DNA of 64,000 nt from Salinilacustrithrix flava. GTDB lineage: Bacteria; Actinomycetota; Acidimicrobiia; Acidimicrobiales; Salinilacustritrichaceae. Under the pieces are notes generated by a model that searched no databases, had not been told where the DNA came from, and saw only the letters and a list, made by a program, of their open reading frames with translations. Positions 22,676 through 30,971 of the stretch are shown here, one piece after another (positions within the stretch are counted from its first letter, which is position 1; every line of letters starts with the position of its first letter). Made by a program: the position numbers and the translations under genes. The stretch spans positions 124,001-188,000 of the forward strand of contig NZ_CP133888.1 in NCBI RefSeq assembly GCF_041228405.1, read 5' to 3'.

Positions 22676-23482
22676 ATGCAGGAGCTGTTGCGCGTCGCAC
22701 CCGGGACCGGCCTCGACCTGTCCGCCATCGACCCCCGGTCAACCCCCGGCTTCGACGGTGGCAAGTCGGAGGGGAAGTCGCTGCTCCACGAGCGGCGCAC
22801 GCACCTGGCCGACCTCCAGGACCTGCTGTACGCCGACGGCACCCAGCGCCTGCTGATCGTGCTGCAGGCCATGGACACCGGTGGCAAGGACGGCACCATC
22901 CGCCACGTCTTCCGCAAGGTCGACCCCATCGGCGTGCACATGTGGGGCTTCAAGAAGCCGTCGACGGCCGAGCTGGCGCGTGACTACCTGTGGCGGGTCC
23001 ACGCCAGGGTGCCGGCCGACGGCGAGGTCGTCGTGTTCAACCGCAGCCACTACGAGGACGTCCTCGTGGTGCGGGTGCACGGCCTGATCGACGACGAGCA
23101 GGCCGAGCGCCGCCTCGCGCACATCAGCGACTTCGAGCGGATGCTGGCCGAGGAGGGCACGACCATCGTCAAGCTGTTCCTCCACATCAGCAAGGAGGAG
23201 CAGGCCGAGCGGCTCCGGTCGCGGTTGGAACGCCCCGACAAGCACTGGAAGTTCTCCTCAGCCGACGTCGCCGAGCGCGCCCACTGGGACCGCTACCAGG
23301 GGGTCTACCGGGACGCCATCGCGTCGACGTCGACCGAGGATGCTCCCTGGTACGTCGTCCCGGCCGACCGCAAGTGGTATCGGAACCTGGCCATCAGCAC
23401 GATCCTGGTCGAGACCCTCGAGGGCCTCGGCATGTCCTATCCCGAGCCCGAGGAGGGCTTGGAGGACATCGTCATCGACTAA
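22676..23482 (+). CDS. ppk2: Polyphosphate kinase 2 family protein
   Basis: A 268-residue PPK2. Walker A is MDTGGKDGTIRHVF and Walker B is VVVFNRSHYEDVLVVRVH; the lid and C-terminal DRYQGVYRDAI and WYVVPADRKWYRNL segments are typical. It transfers phosphate between polyphosphate and nucleotides (AMP, ADP or GDP depending on class). The length and single domain fit the class I/III short enzymes; the class is not assigned. Its stop overlaps the convergent glycosidase stop. Confidence 0.92.
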   Translation: MQELLRVAPGTGLDLSAIDPRSTPGFDGGKSEGKSLLHERRTHLADLQDLLYADGTQRLLIVLQAMDTGGKDGTIRHVFRKVDPIGVHMWGFKKPSTAELARDYLWRVHARVPADGEVVVFNRSHYEDVLVVRVHGLIDDEQAERRLAHISDFERMLAEEGTTIVKLFLHISKEEQAERLRSRLERPDKHWKFSSADVAERAHWDRYQGVYRDAIASTSTEDAPWYVVPADRKWYRNLAISTILVETLEGLGMSYPEPEEGLEDIVID

Positions 23483-25845
23483 TCGAAGCTGTCGCCCTGG
23501 TCGGGGCCGGGCACGGCCGCAGGCGCCGGGGCATCGGGCGGCGCATCGAGCAGGGCCTCACCGCGCGCCTCGGTCGAGCGCCAGGCCGGGTCGAGCCCGG
23601 GGCAGGTGAGCACGACGGCCACGTCCGGGTCGTGCGGCTCGAGCTCCCACAGGATCGCCGGGCGCTCGCCGTGCCACCGGATGGCGAACGACAGGAGGCC
23701 GAAGCGGGTCGGCGCGTCGTGCACCTCCACGCCCTGGCCGTACCAGCTGGTCGGGATCATCGACGCCAGGGCGAGCCCGTCGCTGGTCTCGTGGACGAGC
23801 ATGGTGCGCACGAAGCTGAGGAGCTCGGCCGCCGCCCAGCCGTGGTGGCCGTCGCCCATGCACCCGCCGGCGACGCGGGGGTGGATGGCCTCGGGCCAGG
23901 TCCACGTCGGCGTGGCGGCGGACAGGAACCAGTCGAGGCGGTCGAGCGCCCGCCGGTCGCCGGCGAGCAGCTCCACGAAGGCCACCTGCAGCGTCAGGTA
24001 GGTGCCGAGGCCGGTGTGGCTGATGCCCTGGTAGAAGGCCTCGTCGATGCAGAACCGGTCGCGGACGACGTCGAGGGTCGCCTGCATCGCCTCGTCGTCG
24101 GCGCCGAGCAGCTGCAGCGGCCACACCGCGGCCAGCGACCCGATGACGCCGGGGTCGATCCGGCGCCGAGGGCCGGCGGGCACCGCCTTGGTCCCGAGCC
24201 GGTCCGCGGTGAGAGCCATGGACGCGCGGACGTCGGTGGTCATCGACTCGAGGAACGACGCCGCCCGGTCGGCCGCCTCGTCCTCCCCGGCGGCACGCAG
24301 CATGCGGGCGCCATCGCGCAGGCCGGCGAGGGCCCAGAAGTCGTCCCAGTAGAAGTAGTCGTGGGGCCCGAGGTGCTCGGCCGAGATGCCCGCGGGCAGC
24401 AGGCCGCGCAGCGCCGGATCGTCCCGGCGCTTGCCGCGGCGCTTCCGGTCGATCCACTGGACGCCACCGGCGACCGACGTGACGACCTCGTCCAGCAGCT
24501 CACGGTCGCGCGTGAGGTCCCAGTGGTGGGCGAGCGCCCAGAGGGCGGCGCCGTTGGCGTCCCACTCGAGGCGCTGGGAGAAGAAGAAGCCGTCGGCGTG
24601 CTGTCGGTCCGGGAAGCTGGCCAGCACCTCGCGCGCTTCGGTGTGGAAGCCGTAGCGGTCGAGGGCAGCGAGCAGGTAGGCGGCGTCGCGGAACCAGAAG
24701 CGGTTGTAGGTGCGCGGGCCCGGCGTCACATCGGCGCCGTCGTGGAACAGGAGGAGGTAGCGCCGGTTGGCATCGACCGCCGACTGCAGGCGCTCGTCGG
24801 GCAGCACCAGGCGCATGCCCTGGTCGGTGTGGGTCTTCCAGCCGTTGGCCACCTGCTCCGCGCTCGGCAGGGCCTGCGGGAACCGTGGCGCGTCGCGCAC
24901 CCGCTTGCGCGCCCGGCCGACCAGGCGGGTGCGGGGGTCCGGTGCGAGCGGGAGCGCCACCCGCAGCGTCTGGCGGTGCGGCAGCGGGTAGACGAACGCG
25001 GCCTGGGCCATGCCGGCCTCGTCCCGCAGGTCGTCGGGGAACGAGGTCTGCGTCTCGCCGGCGAACACCTGGGTGGCGCAGTCGCCGTCGTGGAAGGTGG
25101 ACGCAGCCACCGCATTCGGCGGCTTCGGGAGCAGCATCGCGACCCGCCCGTCGACGGTGACCGTCGTGTCGTGCAGGCCGATGCGCTCGATGACGGCGAG
25201 GCCCTCGGCGTTGTACGGACGGATGCCGAGGGCGAGGGCGACGGGGACCGCGGAGTCGTTCTCGATCTCGACGACGACCAGCTCCTCACCGCCATCAGCA
25301 GCCGTGGCCTGGATGACGTAGGCCCGGTGGATGATGTCGCCGCCCGGCACGCGCATCCGCGTCTCCACGACCGGCGAGTCGCCGAGCAGGGACTGGCGCA
25401 CGTTGGCCTCGTCGGCCGGGACGTGCCAGCGGTCCTCGGCGCCGATCCACCAGTCGAGGGACCAGGCGTCGTGCCACGGCGACACCAGGCCGCGCGGGTC
25501 GACCACGGCTTCTCGGGCCGAGCCTCGGTTGCCGATCATCGTCCAGTTCCGACTGGTGACGTTCGAGAGGAACGGAAGGTGGCCGCGCGGCACGAACGCC
25601 GGTGAGGACGGGTCGATCTGGCGGCGCAACCAGTACGGCCAAACCCAGTCGGTACCGGTCTGGCTGGCGGCCCGCGTGCGCAGGGCGCGGAACACGGTGC
25701 GAGCGCCGATGGGCAGCATCTCCCCCGGTGCCTGGATCTCGAGGTGCTCGCCCAGGCGCTGGAAGGTCGAGAGGTGGCGGATCGTGTCGTCGTCGATGCG
25801 GAGGCGTCCGAGCAGGCGCCGCACCAACCAGGTGCGGGCGCTCAC
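23479..25845 (-). CDS. Glycoside hydrolase-like protein (glycogen debranching/GH15-type alpha-alpha toroid)
   Basis: A 788-residue protein. The N-terminal about 330 residues look like a beta-sandwich. The rest is a six-hairpin toroid with typical aromatic and acidic patches: YNRFWFRDAAYLLAALDRYG, RLEWDANGAALWALAHHWDLT, DYFYWDDFWALAGLRDGA and EAIHPRVAGGCMGDGHHGWAAAE. These fit an alpha-glucan or glycoside hydrolase, but the exact family and substrate are not recognised. The GTG start overlaps the gpsA stop by four bases (GTGA), so it is translated with gpsA. No signal peptide, so it is probably cytoplasmic. Confidence 0.7.
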   Translation of the reverse strand: MSARTWLVRRLLGRLRIDDDTIRHLSTFQRLGEHLEIQAPGEMLPIGARTVFRALRTRAASQTGTDWVWPYWLRRQIDPSSPAFVPRGHLPFLSNVTSRNWTMIGNRGSAREAVVDPRGLVSPWHDAWSLDWWIGAEDRWHVPADEANVRQSLLGDSPVVETRMRVPGGDIIHRAYVIQATAADGGEELVVVEIENDSAVPVALALGIRPYNAEGLAVIERIGLHDTTVTVDGRVAMLLPKPPNAVAASTFHDGDCATQVFAGETQTSFPDDLRDEAGMAQAAFVYPLPHRQTLRVALPLAPDPRTRLVGRARKRVRDAPRFPQALPSAEQVANGWKTHTDQGMRLVLPDERLQSAVDANRRYLLLFHDGADVTPGPRTYNRFWFRDAAYLLAALDRYGFHTEAREVLASFPDRQHADGFFFSQRLEWDANGAALWALAHHWDLTRDRELLDEVVTSVAGGVQWIDRKRRGKRRDDPALRGLLPAGISAEHLGPHDYFYWDDFWALAGLRDGARMLRAAGEDEAADRAASFLESMTTDVRASMALTADRLGTKAVPAGPRRRIDPGVIGSLAAVWPLQLLGADDEAMQATLDVVRDRFCIDEAFYQGISHTGLGTYLTLQVAFVELLAGDRRALDRLDWFLSAATPTWTWPEAIHPRVAGGCMGDGHHGWAAAELLSFVRTMLVHETSDGLALASMIPTSWYGQGVEVHDAPTRFGLLSFAIRWHGERPAILWELEPHDPDVAVVLTCPGLDPAWRSTEARGEALLDAPPDAPAPAAVPGPDQGDSFD

Positions 25846-26855
25846 CGGTCTGCGATGCCGTGGAGCTCGGGGCGGCTGGCCCGGTGCAGGAGGCGCTGGT
25901 ACACCTCTTGGGCGCTGGCCCCCTCGTGGCACACGGCCACGACCTGGTCGGTGATCGGTGACTCGACGCCGGCCTCGCGGGCCATGGCCTGCACCGCACG
26001 GCAGCTCTTCACGCCCTCGGCGACCTGGTTCATCTCGGTGATGATGGCGTCGATCGCCATGCCCTCCCCGAGCTTCTGCCCCACCGTGCGGTTGCGGGAC
26101 TGCGGGGAGATGCAGGTGGCGATGAGGTCGCCCATGCCGGCGAGGCCGGCGAACGTCATCGGGGAACCGCCGTACGCGACGCCGATCCGGGTGATCTCGG
26201 CCAGGCCGCGGGTGATGAGGGCAGCCCGGGTGTTGTCGCCGGTGCCCATGCCGTCGGCCATGCCCGAGGCGATGGCGACGACGTTCTTGAAGACGCCCCC
26301 GAGCTCGCACCCGATGAGGTCGTCGTTGGTGTAGACGCGGAACGCCTCGCCGCCGAACAGCTCCTGCAGCGCCTGGGCGACGGAGTCGTCCTGCATCGAG
26401 AGCACGGACGCCGTGGCGGCGCCGTCCATGATCTCCTTCGCCAGGTTGGGGCCGGTGAGCACGCCGACGGGGTGCCCCGGCAGCTCCTCGTGCACGACCT
26501 CGGTCATGCGCAGGCCGGTGTCGAGCTCGAGGCCCTTGGTGAGGCTGACCAACGGCACCCACGGGCGGATGTGGGGCACGGCCTCGCGCAGGGTCTCGCG
26601 GAACGCGTGCGAGGGGATTCCCATCACCACCAGGTCGGCGGTGCCCAGCGCCTCGGCGAGGTCGGTGGTGGCTCGGAGCGACGGGTGCAGGTCGTGGTCG
26701 GGCAGGTAGCGGAGGTTCCGGTGCGATCCGTTGATGTCGGCGACGGTCTCCTCGGAGCGGGCCCAGAGGGTGGTGGGCGCCTTGTGGGCGCAGAGGTGGG
26801 CGACCGTGGTCCCCCACGAGCCGCCGCCGAGGACGGCGACGTTGATCGACGACAT
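25842..26855 (-). CDS. gpsA: NAD(P)-dependent glycerol-3-phosphate dehydrogenase
   Basis: A 337-residue enzyme. It has the N-terminal dinucleotide-binding loop NVAVLGGGSWGTTVAHL and the substrate region GVLTGPNLAKEI. The C-terminal domain has CELGGVFKNVVAIASGMADGM, with the catalytic lysine, and GDLIATCISPQSRNRTVG. It reduces dihydroxyacetone phosphate to sn-glycerol 3-phosphate for phospholipid synthesis. Start MSSINVAV is supported by a TAGGGT -10 hexamer seven bases upstream; an upstream in-frame start at 26864 would lie in that hexamer. Confidence 0.95.
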   Translation of the reverse strand: MSSINVAVLGGGSWGTTVAHLCAHKAPTTLWARSEETVADINGSHRNLRYLPDHDLHPSLRATTDLAEALGTADLVVMGIPSHAFRETLREAVPHIRPWVPLVSLTKGLELDTGLRMTEVVHEELPGHPVGVLTGPNLAKEIMDGAATASVLSMQDDSVAQALQELFGGEAFRVYTNDDLIGCELGGVFKNVVAIASGMADGMGTGDNTRAALITRGLAEITRIGVAYGGSPMTFAGLAGMGDLIATCISPQSRNRTVGQKLGEGMAIDAIITEMNQVAEGVKSCRAVQAMAREAGVESPITDQVVAVCHEGASAQEVYQRLLHRASRPELHGIADR

Positions 26856-26862
26856 GGCTTGC

Positions 26863-26868
26863 ACCCTA
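26863..26868 (-). promoter_or_regulatory. -10 element of gpsA
   Basis: Minus-strand TAGGGT is seven bases before the gpsA ATG. The divergent cofC has its own TACACT element at 26902-26907, so two promoters share 61 bases. Confidence 0.5.
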
Positions 26869-26901
26869 GTGACGGGGGTCCCGAGCGAGGGTGGGCGTCC
26901 C

Positions 26902-26907
26902 TACACT
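26902..26907 (+). promoter_or_regulatory. -10 element of cofC
   Basis: TACACT ends nine bases before the ATG at 26917, giving at most a two-base leader. Confidence 0.4.
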
Positions 26908-26916
26908 GCGCCCTGC

Positions 26917-27486
26917 ATGGCCGCACCCCCCATCGCCGTCGTCGTCCCGGTCAAGGACTTCACCCGGGCCAAGGTGCGCCTCGCCGAGCACCTGGACGCC
27001 GCCGCCCGGGCCGAGCTCGCCCGGGACATGGCCGGCATCGTGCTGGCGGCTGCCGCTCCCCTCCCGGTCTCGGTGGTCTGCGACGACGTCGACGTGCGGA
27101 CGTGGGCCGAGGCCGCCGGCGCCGACGTGATCTGGACCCCGGGCCTCGGCCTGAACGGGGCCGTCCAGGCCGGCGTCGCCGAGCTGGCCGACCGCGGCGT
27201 GGACACGGTCGTGGTGGCGCACTCGGACCTGCCGCTGGCCACCTCGCTCGCCTGGGTCGCGGCCACACCGGGGGTCACCCTCGTGCCCGACCGTCGCCTC
27301 GACGGCACCAACGTCCTCGCCGTCCCTGCCGCCGCCGGCTTCCGCTTCTCCTACGGCGCCGGCTCGTTCGACCGCCACCGGGCCGAGGGTCTGCGGCTCG
27401 ACCTCCCGGTGCGCATCGTCCGCGACGCCCGGCTCGGTTGGGACGTCGACCACCCCGCCGACCTCGCGCTGCCGGCGCACTACTGA
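26917..27486 (+). CDS. cofC: 2-phospho-L-lactate/phosphoenolpyruvate guanylyltransferase (F420 biosynthesis)
   Basis: A 189-residue nucleotidyltransferase. It opens with AVVVPVKDFTRAKVRLAEHLDAAARAELARDM, the CofC/FbiD start with the nucleotide-binding lysines. It continues with GLNGAVQAGV, VVVAHSDLPLAT (metal-binding aspartate) and DRRLDGTNVLAVP. In actinobacteria it activates phosphoenolpyruvate with GTP as the first committed step of F420 synthesis. This implies the organism makes F420. It starts an operon with the PIG-L gene four bases after its stop. Confidence 0.88.
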   Translation: MAAPPIAVVVPVKDFTRAKVRLAEHLDAAARAELARDMAGIVLAAAAPLPVSVVCDDVDVRTWAEAAGADVIWTPGLGLNGAVQAGVAELADRGVDTVVVAHSDLPLATSLAWVAATPGVTLVPDRRLDGTNVLAVPAAAGFRFSYGAGSFDRHRAEGLRLDLPVRIVRDARLGWDVDHPADLALPAHY

Positions 27487-27490
27487 TCCG

Positions 27491-28276
27491 ATGAGCACCC
27501 CCGACCTGCCCACGCCCTCCCCGCCCGGCGCCTCCACCGGCGTCAGCCGCGACCTGCCCGTGCCCGCGTCCGCGCTGGCCATCGGCGCCCACCCCGACGA
27601 CGTCGAGTTCGGCGCCGGCGCCACGCTGGCGAAGTGGGCGGCCGCCGGCTGCGTCGTGCACCACCTGATCTGCACCGATGGGTCCAAGGGCACGTGGGAT
27701 CCGCACCAGGACCCGGCCGAGCTGGTCGCCACCCGCCAGGTCGAGCAGCGCGCCGCGGCGAAGGCGCTCGGCGGCACCGGCGAGGTCGCCTTCCTCGGCT
27801 GGCCCGACGGCGAGCTGGACTCCTCGCTGCGCCAGCGCTGGCAGGTCGCCTACTGGATCCGCCGGTTGCGCCCCGCTGTGGTGCTGGGTCACGACCCGTG
27901 GAAGCGCTACCGCCTCCACCCCGACCACCGCCACGCCGGCCTCCTCGCCGTCGAGGGCATCGTCGCGGCGCGTGACCCGCTCTTCTTCCCAGAGCAGGAG
28001 CTCGAGCACCACCGGCCCGACGTCGCCCTGCTGTGGGAGGCCGACGAGCCCGACCACGTGGAGGCCCTCGAGGACCGGGACCTCGACGCGAAGCTGGCGG
28101 CCCTGCGAGCACACGAGTCGCAGTTCCAGACCACGATGGGCGTGGCGCTCGACGACCCCGCCGCCGACGAGCAGTGGGAGGCGTTCGCCGACCGCATCCG
28201 CGAGCGCCTGGCCGAGTGGGGCCGCTTCGGCAGCTGCCCCCTCGGCGAGGGGTTCAAGAAGATCGACCGGCTCTGA
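27491..28276 (+). CDS. PIG-L family (GlcNAc) deacetylase
   Basis: A 261-residue zinc deacetylase. It has the AHPDD motif (AIGAHPDDVEFGAG), a second metal region HPDHRHAG, and the long VLGHDPWKRYRLH strand. Relatives include MshB and Mca of mycothiol metabolism and lipid GlcNAc deacetylases; the substrate here is uncertain. It is four bases downstream of cofC. A minus-strand small gene overlaps its last 23 bases. Confidence 0.88.
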   Translation: MSTPDLPTPSPPGASTGVSRDLPVPASALAIGAHPDDVEFGAGATLAKWAAAGCVVHHLICTDGSKGTWDPHQDPAELVATRQVEQRAAAKALGGTGEVAFLGWPDGELDSSLRQRWQVAYWIRRLRPAVVLGHDPWKRYRLHPDHRHAGLLAVEGIVAARDPLFFPEQELEHHRPDVALLWEADEPDHVEALEDRDLDAKLAALRAHESQFQTTMGVALDDPAADEQWEAFADRIRERLAEWGRFGSCPLGEGFKKIDRL

Positions 28277-28415
28277 CCTGCTCACGGTGGGACACACCGG
28301 CGACGAGGTCGGCGAGGATCCGGTCCTCGGCCTCCCGACGCTGCGAGTCGCGCATCGCGTTGGCCACCGCACGGCGGTTGCCGAAACCGAACCGATCGAT
28401 CAGGGAATCTGCCAT
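28254..28415 (-). CDS. Very small basic protein
   Basis: A 53-residue protein beginning MADSLIDRFGFGNRRAVANAM and rich in Arg, Glu and Ala, with amphipathic helices. Its codons follow the genomic third-position G/C bias through most of its length. A TACGTT -10 hexamer lies six bases before the ATG, which supports it as a real gene. It overlaps the 3' end of the convergent PIG-L gene. No family is recognised. Confidence 0.55.
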   Translation of the reverse strand: MADSLIDRFGFGNRRAVANAMRDSQRREAEDRILADLVAGVSHREQVRAGRSS

Positions 28416-28421
28416 GGAGGG

Positions 28422-28427
28422 AACGTA
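28422..28427 (-). promoter_or_regulatory. -10 element of the 28254-28415 gene
   Basis: Minus-strand TACGTT ends six bases before the ATG at 28415. Confidence 0.45.
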
Positions 28428-28510
28428 CGGAGCCGTCGTGGACGGCCGGTCACGCCTCGGTGACGACGACGTGCAGAGCTGCTGAACGTCTGCTGACCCG
28501 CGGTCGGGCG

Positions 28511-29374
28511 TCAGACGATCGGCCGGCCCCGGCGGATGCGGCGCCGGGTGTCCCACAGGTAGGCGTTGAAGGGGAACCGCCGGATGGGCCCCGGCAGCCG
28601 GCGGTCGGCCGCCGCCCACACCCGCATCATCGCGTCGAACGCCCGCTGGTGGTGGTCGGTCCAGGGCAGGCCCAGCTCGGCCCGGAACCGCTCGGGCAGG
28701 AAGCCGACCGCCTGCAGCTGGGCGAGCGGTCCGAGCAACGTGGACCACGGCCGGCCGAGGAAGTCGGCCTTGGCGATGCCCTGCAGGTAGCTGCGGGTGA
28801 GGTCGTCCATCTCGATCTGCTCGACCTTCTCGTCCCACCACGCAGCGAAGGCGGCTCGATCGGCGGGCCACTGCTCGGGGCGCACCTGCAGGGTGGTGCC
28901 GAGTCGGGCGCAGTAGCGGTAGATGCGCTCGGCCTCCTCCTCGGTGCGCCGCACGCCCGCGACGCGCTCGATGTCCTGGGTGCCCTTGTAGAGGCAGGCG
29001 GCGACCCACAGCTGCAGGTCGGTGTCGAAGGCGTTGTACCGGACCGGATCGCCGGGGCGGGAGCGCACCTGGCGGTGCTGGCCGTCGATCTCCTTTCGCA
29101 TCGCCTCGCGCTCGTCGTCGGTGCCGAGGAGCGCCACGGCCAGGTAGGCCAGCGTGGTGCGCGCCCGCTTGATCGGGTGCTCGTCCACCCGGCCGCTGTC
29201 CACCCGGCTCGAGGCCACGCCGTGGCCGACGGGGAGCATCGACAGCTGCATGATGACGTTGGCGCCCGCGGCGGCGAGGCCGATGCCGGACAGGGACTCC
29301 TCGAGCAGCGCACGAGCCACGGGGTCGTGCTCGCCCATGGGCGTTGTCTGGGGTTCGATCACGGCGTGAGACAC
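28511..29374 (-). CDS. MpaB/latex-clearing-like oxygenase (DUF2236)
   Basis: A 287-residue, mostly helical protein of the oxygenase MpaB family. Visible family blocks are RVDEHPIKRARTTLAYLAVALLGTDDEREAMRKEIDGQHRQVR and the following DPVRYNAFDTDLQLWVAACLYKG, which carries family-typical acidic and aromatic residues of the haem pocket. Members bind b-type haem and oxidise hydrophobic substrates; specificity is unknown. GTG start with TAGGAT six bases upstream. Confidence 0.82.
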   Translation of the reverse strand: MSHAVIEPQTTPMGEHDPVARALLEESLSGIGLAAAGANVIMQLSMLPVGHGVASSRVDSGRVDEHPIKRARTTLAYLAVALLGTDDEREAMRKEIDGQHRQVRSRPGDPVRYNAFDTDLQLWVAACLYKGTQDIERVAGVRRTEEEAERIYRYCARLGTTLQVRPEQWPADRAAFAAWWDEKVEQIEMDDLTRSYLQGIAKADFLGRPWSTLLGPLAQLQAVGFLPERFRAELGLPWTDHHQRAFDAMMRVWAAADRRLPGPIRRFPFNAYLWDTRRRIRRGRPIV

Positions 29375-29380
29375 AGAAGC

Positions 29381-29386
29381 ATCCTA
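29381..29386 (-). promoter_or_regulatory. -10 element of the MpaB-like gene
   Basis: Minus-strand TAGGAT ends six bases before the GTG at 29374, between the stop of yqgE and this start. Confidence 0.45.
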
Positions 29387-29402
29387 TGTCCCAGCCCGCT
29401 AG

Positions 29403-29990
29403 TCAGTTCCAGCGAGGGTCCCGCGGGAAGTACGCCACCGACCGCAACGAGCCGGGCTGGCGGCGGAGGACGTCGCGCCACAGGCGCTCGGGGGTGTCGG
29501 TGAACACGTCGTCGTCCTCGGCCTCGATGACGTACCAACCGCCGCTCTCGAGCTCGAGCTCGAGCTGGCCCCCCGACCAGCCGGCGTAGCCGGCGAACAC
29601 CCGTAGCGCCGTGATGCCGCCGGGGGCGTCGGATGGATCGCCGTGCAGGTCGACCGCGCCGATCGTGGTGGTGATCGGCTTGAACAGCGCGGTCGGCTCG
29701 TGCTCGGGGGTGCCTTCGAACAGGCTCTCCTGCGGTCCGGCGCTGCGGCACCGTGCCAGGCAGATCGCCCCCTCCGGGCTCACCGGCCCGCCGACGAACA
29801 CCATGCCGACCCCATCGACGTAGGGGGCCCACGACGGCACCGCCTCGTGCACCGGCACCTCGCCGGGCCGGTTGAGCACCAGCCCGAGCGCGCCGCCCTC
29901 GGAGTGCTCGATGAGGTACACGACCGTGCGGGCGAAGTTGGGGTCGTCCAACGTCGGTTCGGCGACGAGCAGATGTCCCCGCAGGCTCAT
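29403..29990 (-). CDS. yqgE: YqgE/AlgH family protein (UPF0301)
   Basis: A 195-residue protein with the complete UPF0301 pattern: SLRGHLLVAEPTLDDPNFARTVVYLIEHSEGGALGLVLNRP, VFVGGPVSPEGAI and the C-terminal FAGYAGWSGGQLELELESGGW. The family is widespread but has no firm biochemical function. It starts ten bases after the SDR stop and is probably co-transcribed with it. Confidence 0.93.
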   Translation of the reverse strand: MSLRGHLLVAEPTLDDPNFARTVVYLIEHSEGGALGLVLNRPGEVPVHEAVPSWAPYVDGVGMVFVGGPVSPEGAICLARCRSAGPQESLFEGTPEHEPTALFKPITTTIGAVDLHGDPSDAPGGITALRVFAGYAGWSGGQLELELESGGWYVIEAEDDDVFTDTPERLWRDVLRRQPGSLRSVAYFPRDPRWN

Positions 29991-30000
29991 GCTCGTGCCG

Positions 30001-30906
30001 TCAGAGCCCCGCGGCCCGCTGCTCGTCGGTGCGGAAGTCGCCGGCCCGGATGTCGAGGCCGAACGCCCGCTCGAAGCGCTCGAAGTACTCGTCGTCGTTC
30101 GCCGCCGCGCCGAGCGCCAGCCACTCCTCGTCGCTCACGCCCTCCCGGCCGTCGCCCAGCTCGTCCCCGGCGTAGGCGCACACGTAGCGCAGGCGGGCGG
30201 AGTCGTCGTCGATCGCCTGCTGCACGACCTCGGCGACCTCCGACGGGCGGACGTTGGCCTCGATGCCGGCGGCGTAGAACGCGAACATGCGCCGGTAGGC
30301 GTCCGCGTAGGGGGACTCGGGATGGAGCTCCTGGTGCTTCGCCAGCAGCGCGGTGCGGGTGACACCGGGTTCGATCACCTTCACCCGGATGCCGAAGGGC
30401 GCCAGCTCCTGGGCCATGTTCTCGCTGAGGCACTCGAGCGCCCACTTGGACGAGGCGTACACCGCCTGGGCGATGGCGGCGAGGCGGCCGGCGACGGAGG
30501 AGACGTTGACGATCGTGCCGCTGCCCTGCGCTCGCATCCCGGGCAGCACGGCCTGGGTGCAACGGACGACGCCCCAGTAGTTGACGTCGAACACCTGCTT
30601 GCCCTCGGCGATGTCGATCTCCTCGACGGCCTTGTTGTACCCGAGGCCGGCGTTGTTCACGAGGACGTCGATGCGCCCTTCGGCGTCGAGCACGGATTGG
30701 ATCGCCGTGCGCACCGACTCGTCGTCGGACACGTCGAGCTCGAGAGGCTGCACGGTGGCGCCGGCGGCGGTGGCCTCGTCCTGGAGCTTGCCGCCCTTGC
30801 CGAGGTCGCGCATCGCCCCGTGGACGGTGTGGCCGGCAGCGGCGAGGTGGACGGCGGTGGCCCGGCCGATGCCGGAGTTCGCACCTGTGACGACGATGAC
30901 GGCCAT
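30001..30906 (-). CDS. Short-chain dehydrogenase/reductase
   Basis: A 301-residue classical SDR. It has TGANSGIGRATAVH (TGxxxGxG cofactor motif), the NNAG motif in VLVNNAGLGYN, the catalytic serine in VNVSSVAGR, and the catalytic YASSK. The C-terminal about 80 residues extend the usual 250-residue length and end in an acidic helical tail (EEWLALGAAANDDEYFERFERAF), so substrate specificity may differ. A CAGACT hexamer lies seven bases before the ATG. Confidence 0.9.
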   Translation of the reverse strand: MAVIVVTGANSGIGRATAVHLAAAGHTVHGAMRDLGKGGKLQDEATAAGATVQPLELDVSDDESVRTAIQSVLDAEGRIDVLVNNAGLGYNKAVEEIDIAEGKQVFDVNYWGVVRCTQAVLPGMRAQGSGTIVNVSSVAGRLAAIAQAVYASSKWALECLSENMAQELAPFGIRVKVIEPGVTRTALLAKHQELHPESPYADAYRRMFAFYAAGIEANVRPSEVAEVVQQAIDDDSARLRYVCAYAGDELGDGREGVSDEEWLALGAAANDDEYFERFERAFGLDIRAGDFRTDEQRAAGL

Positions 30907-30971
30907 GGCGCCGAGTCTGGCACCGGGCCTGCGGGTGCGCCGCCCGGACGGCGACGCACCCGCACATCGGC

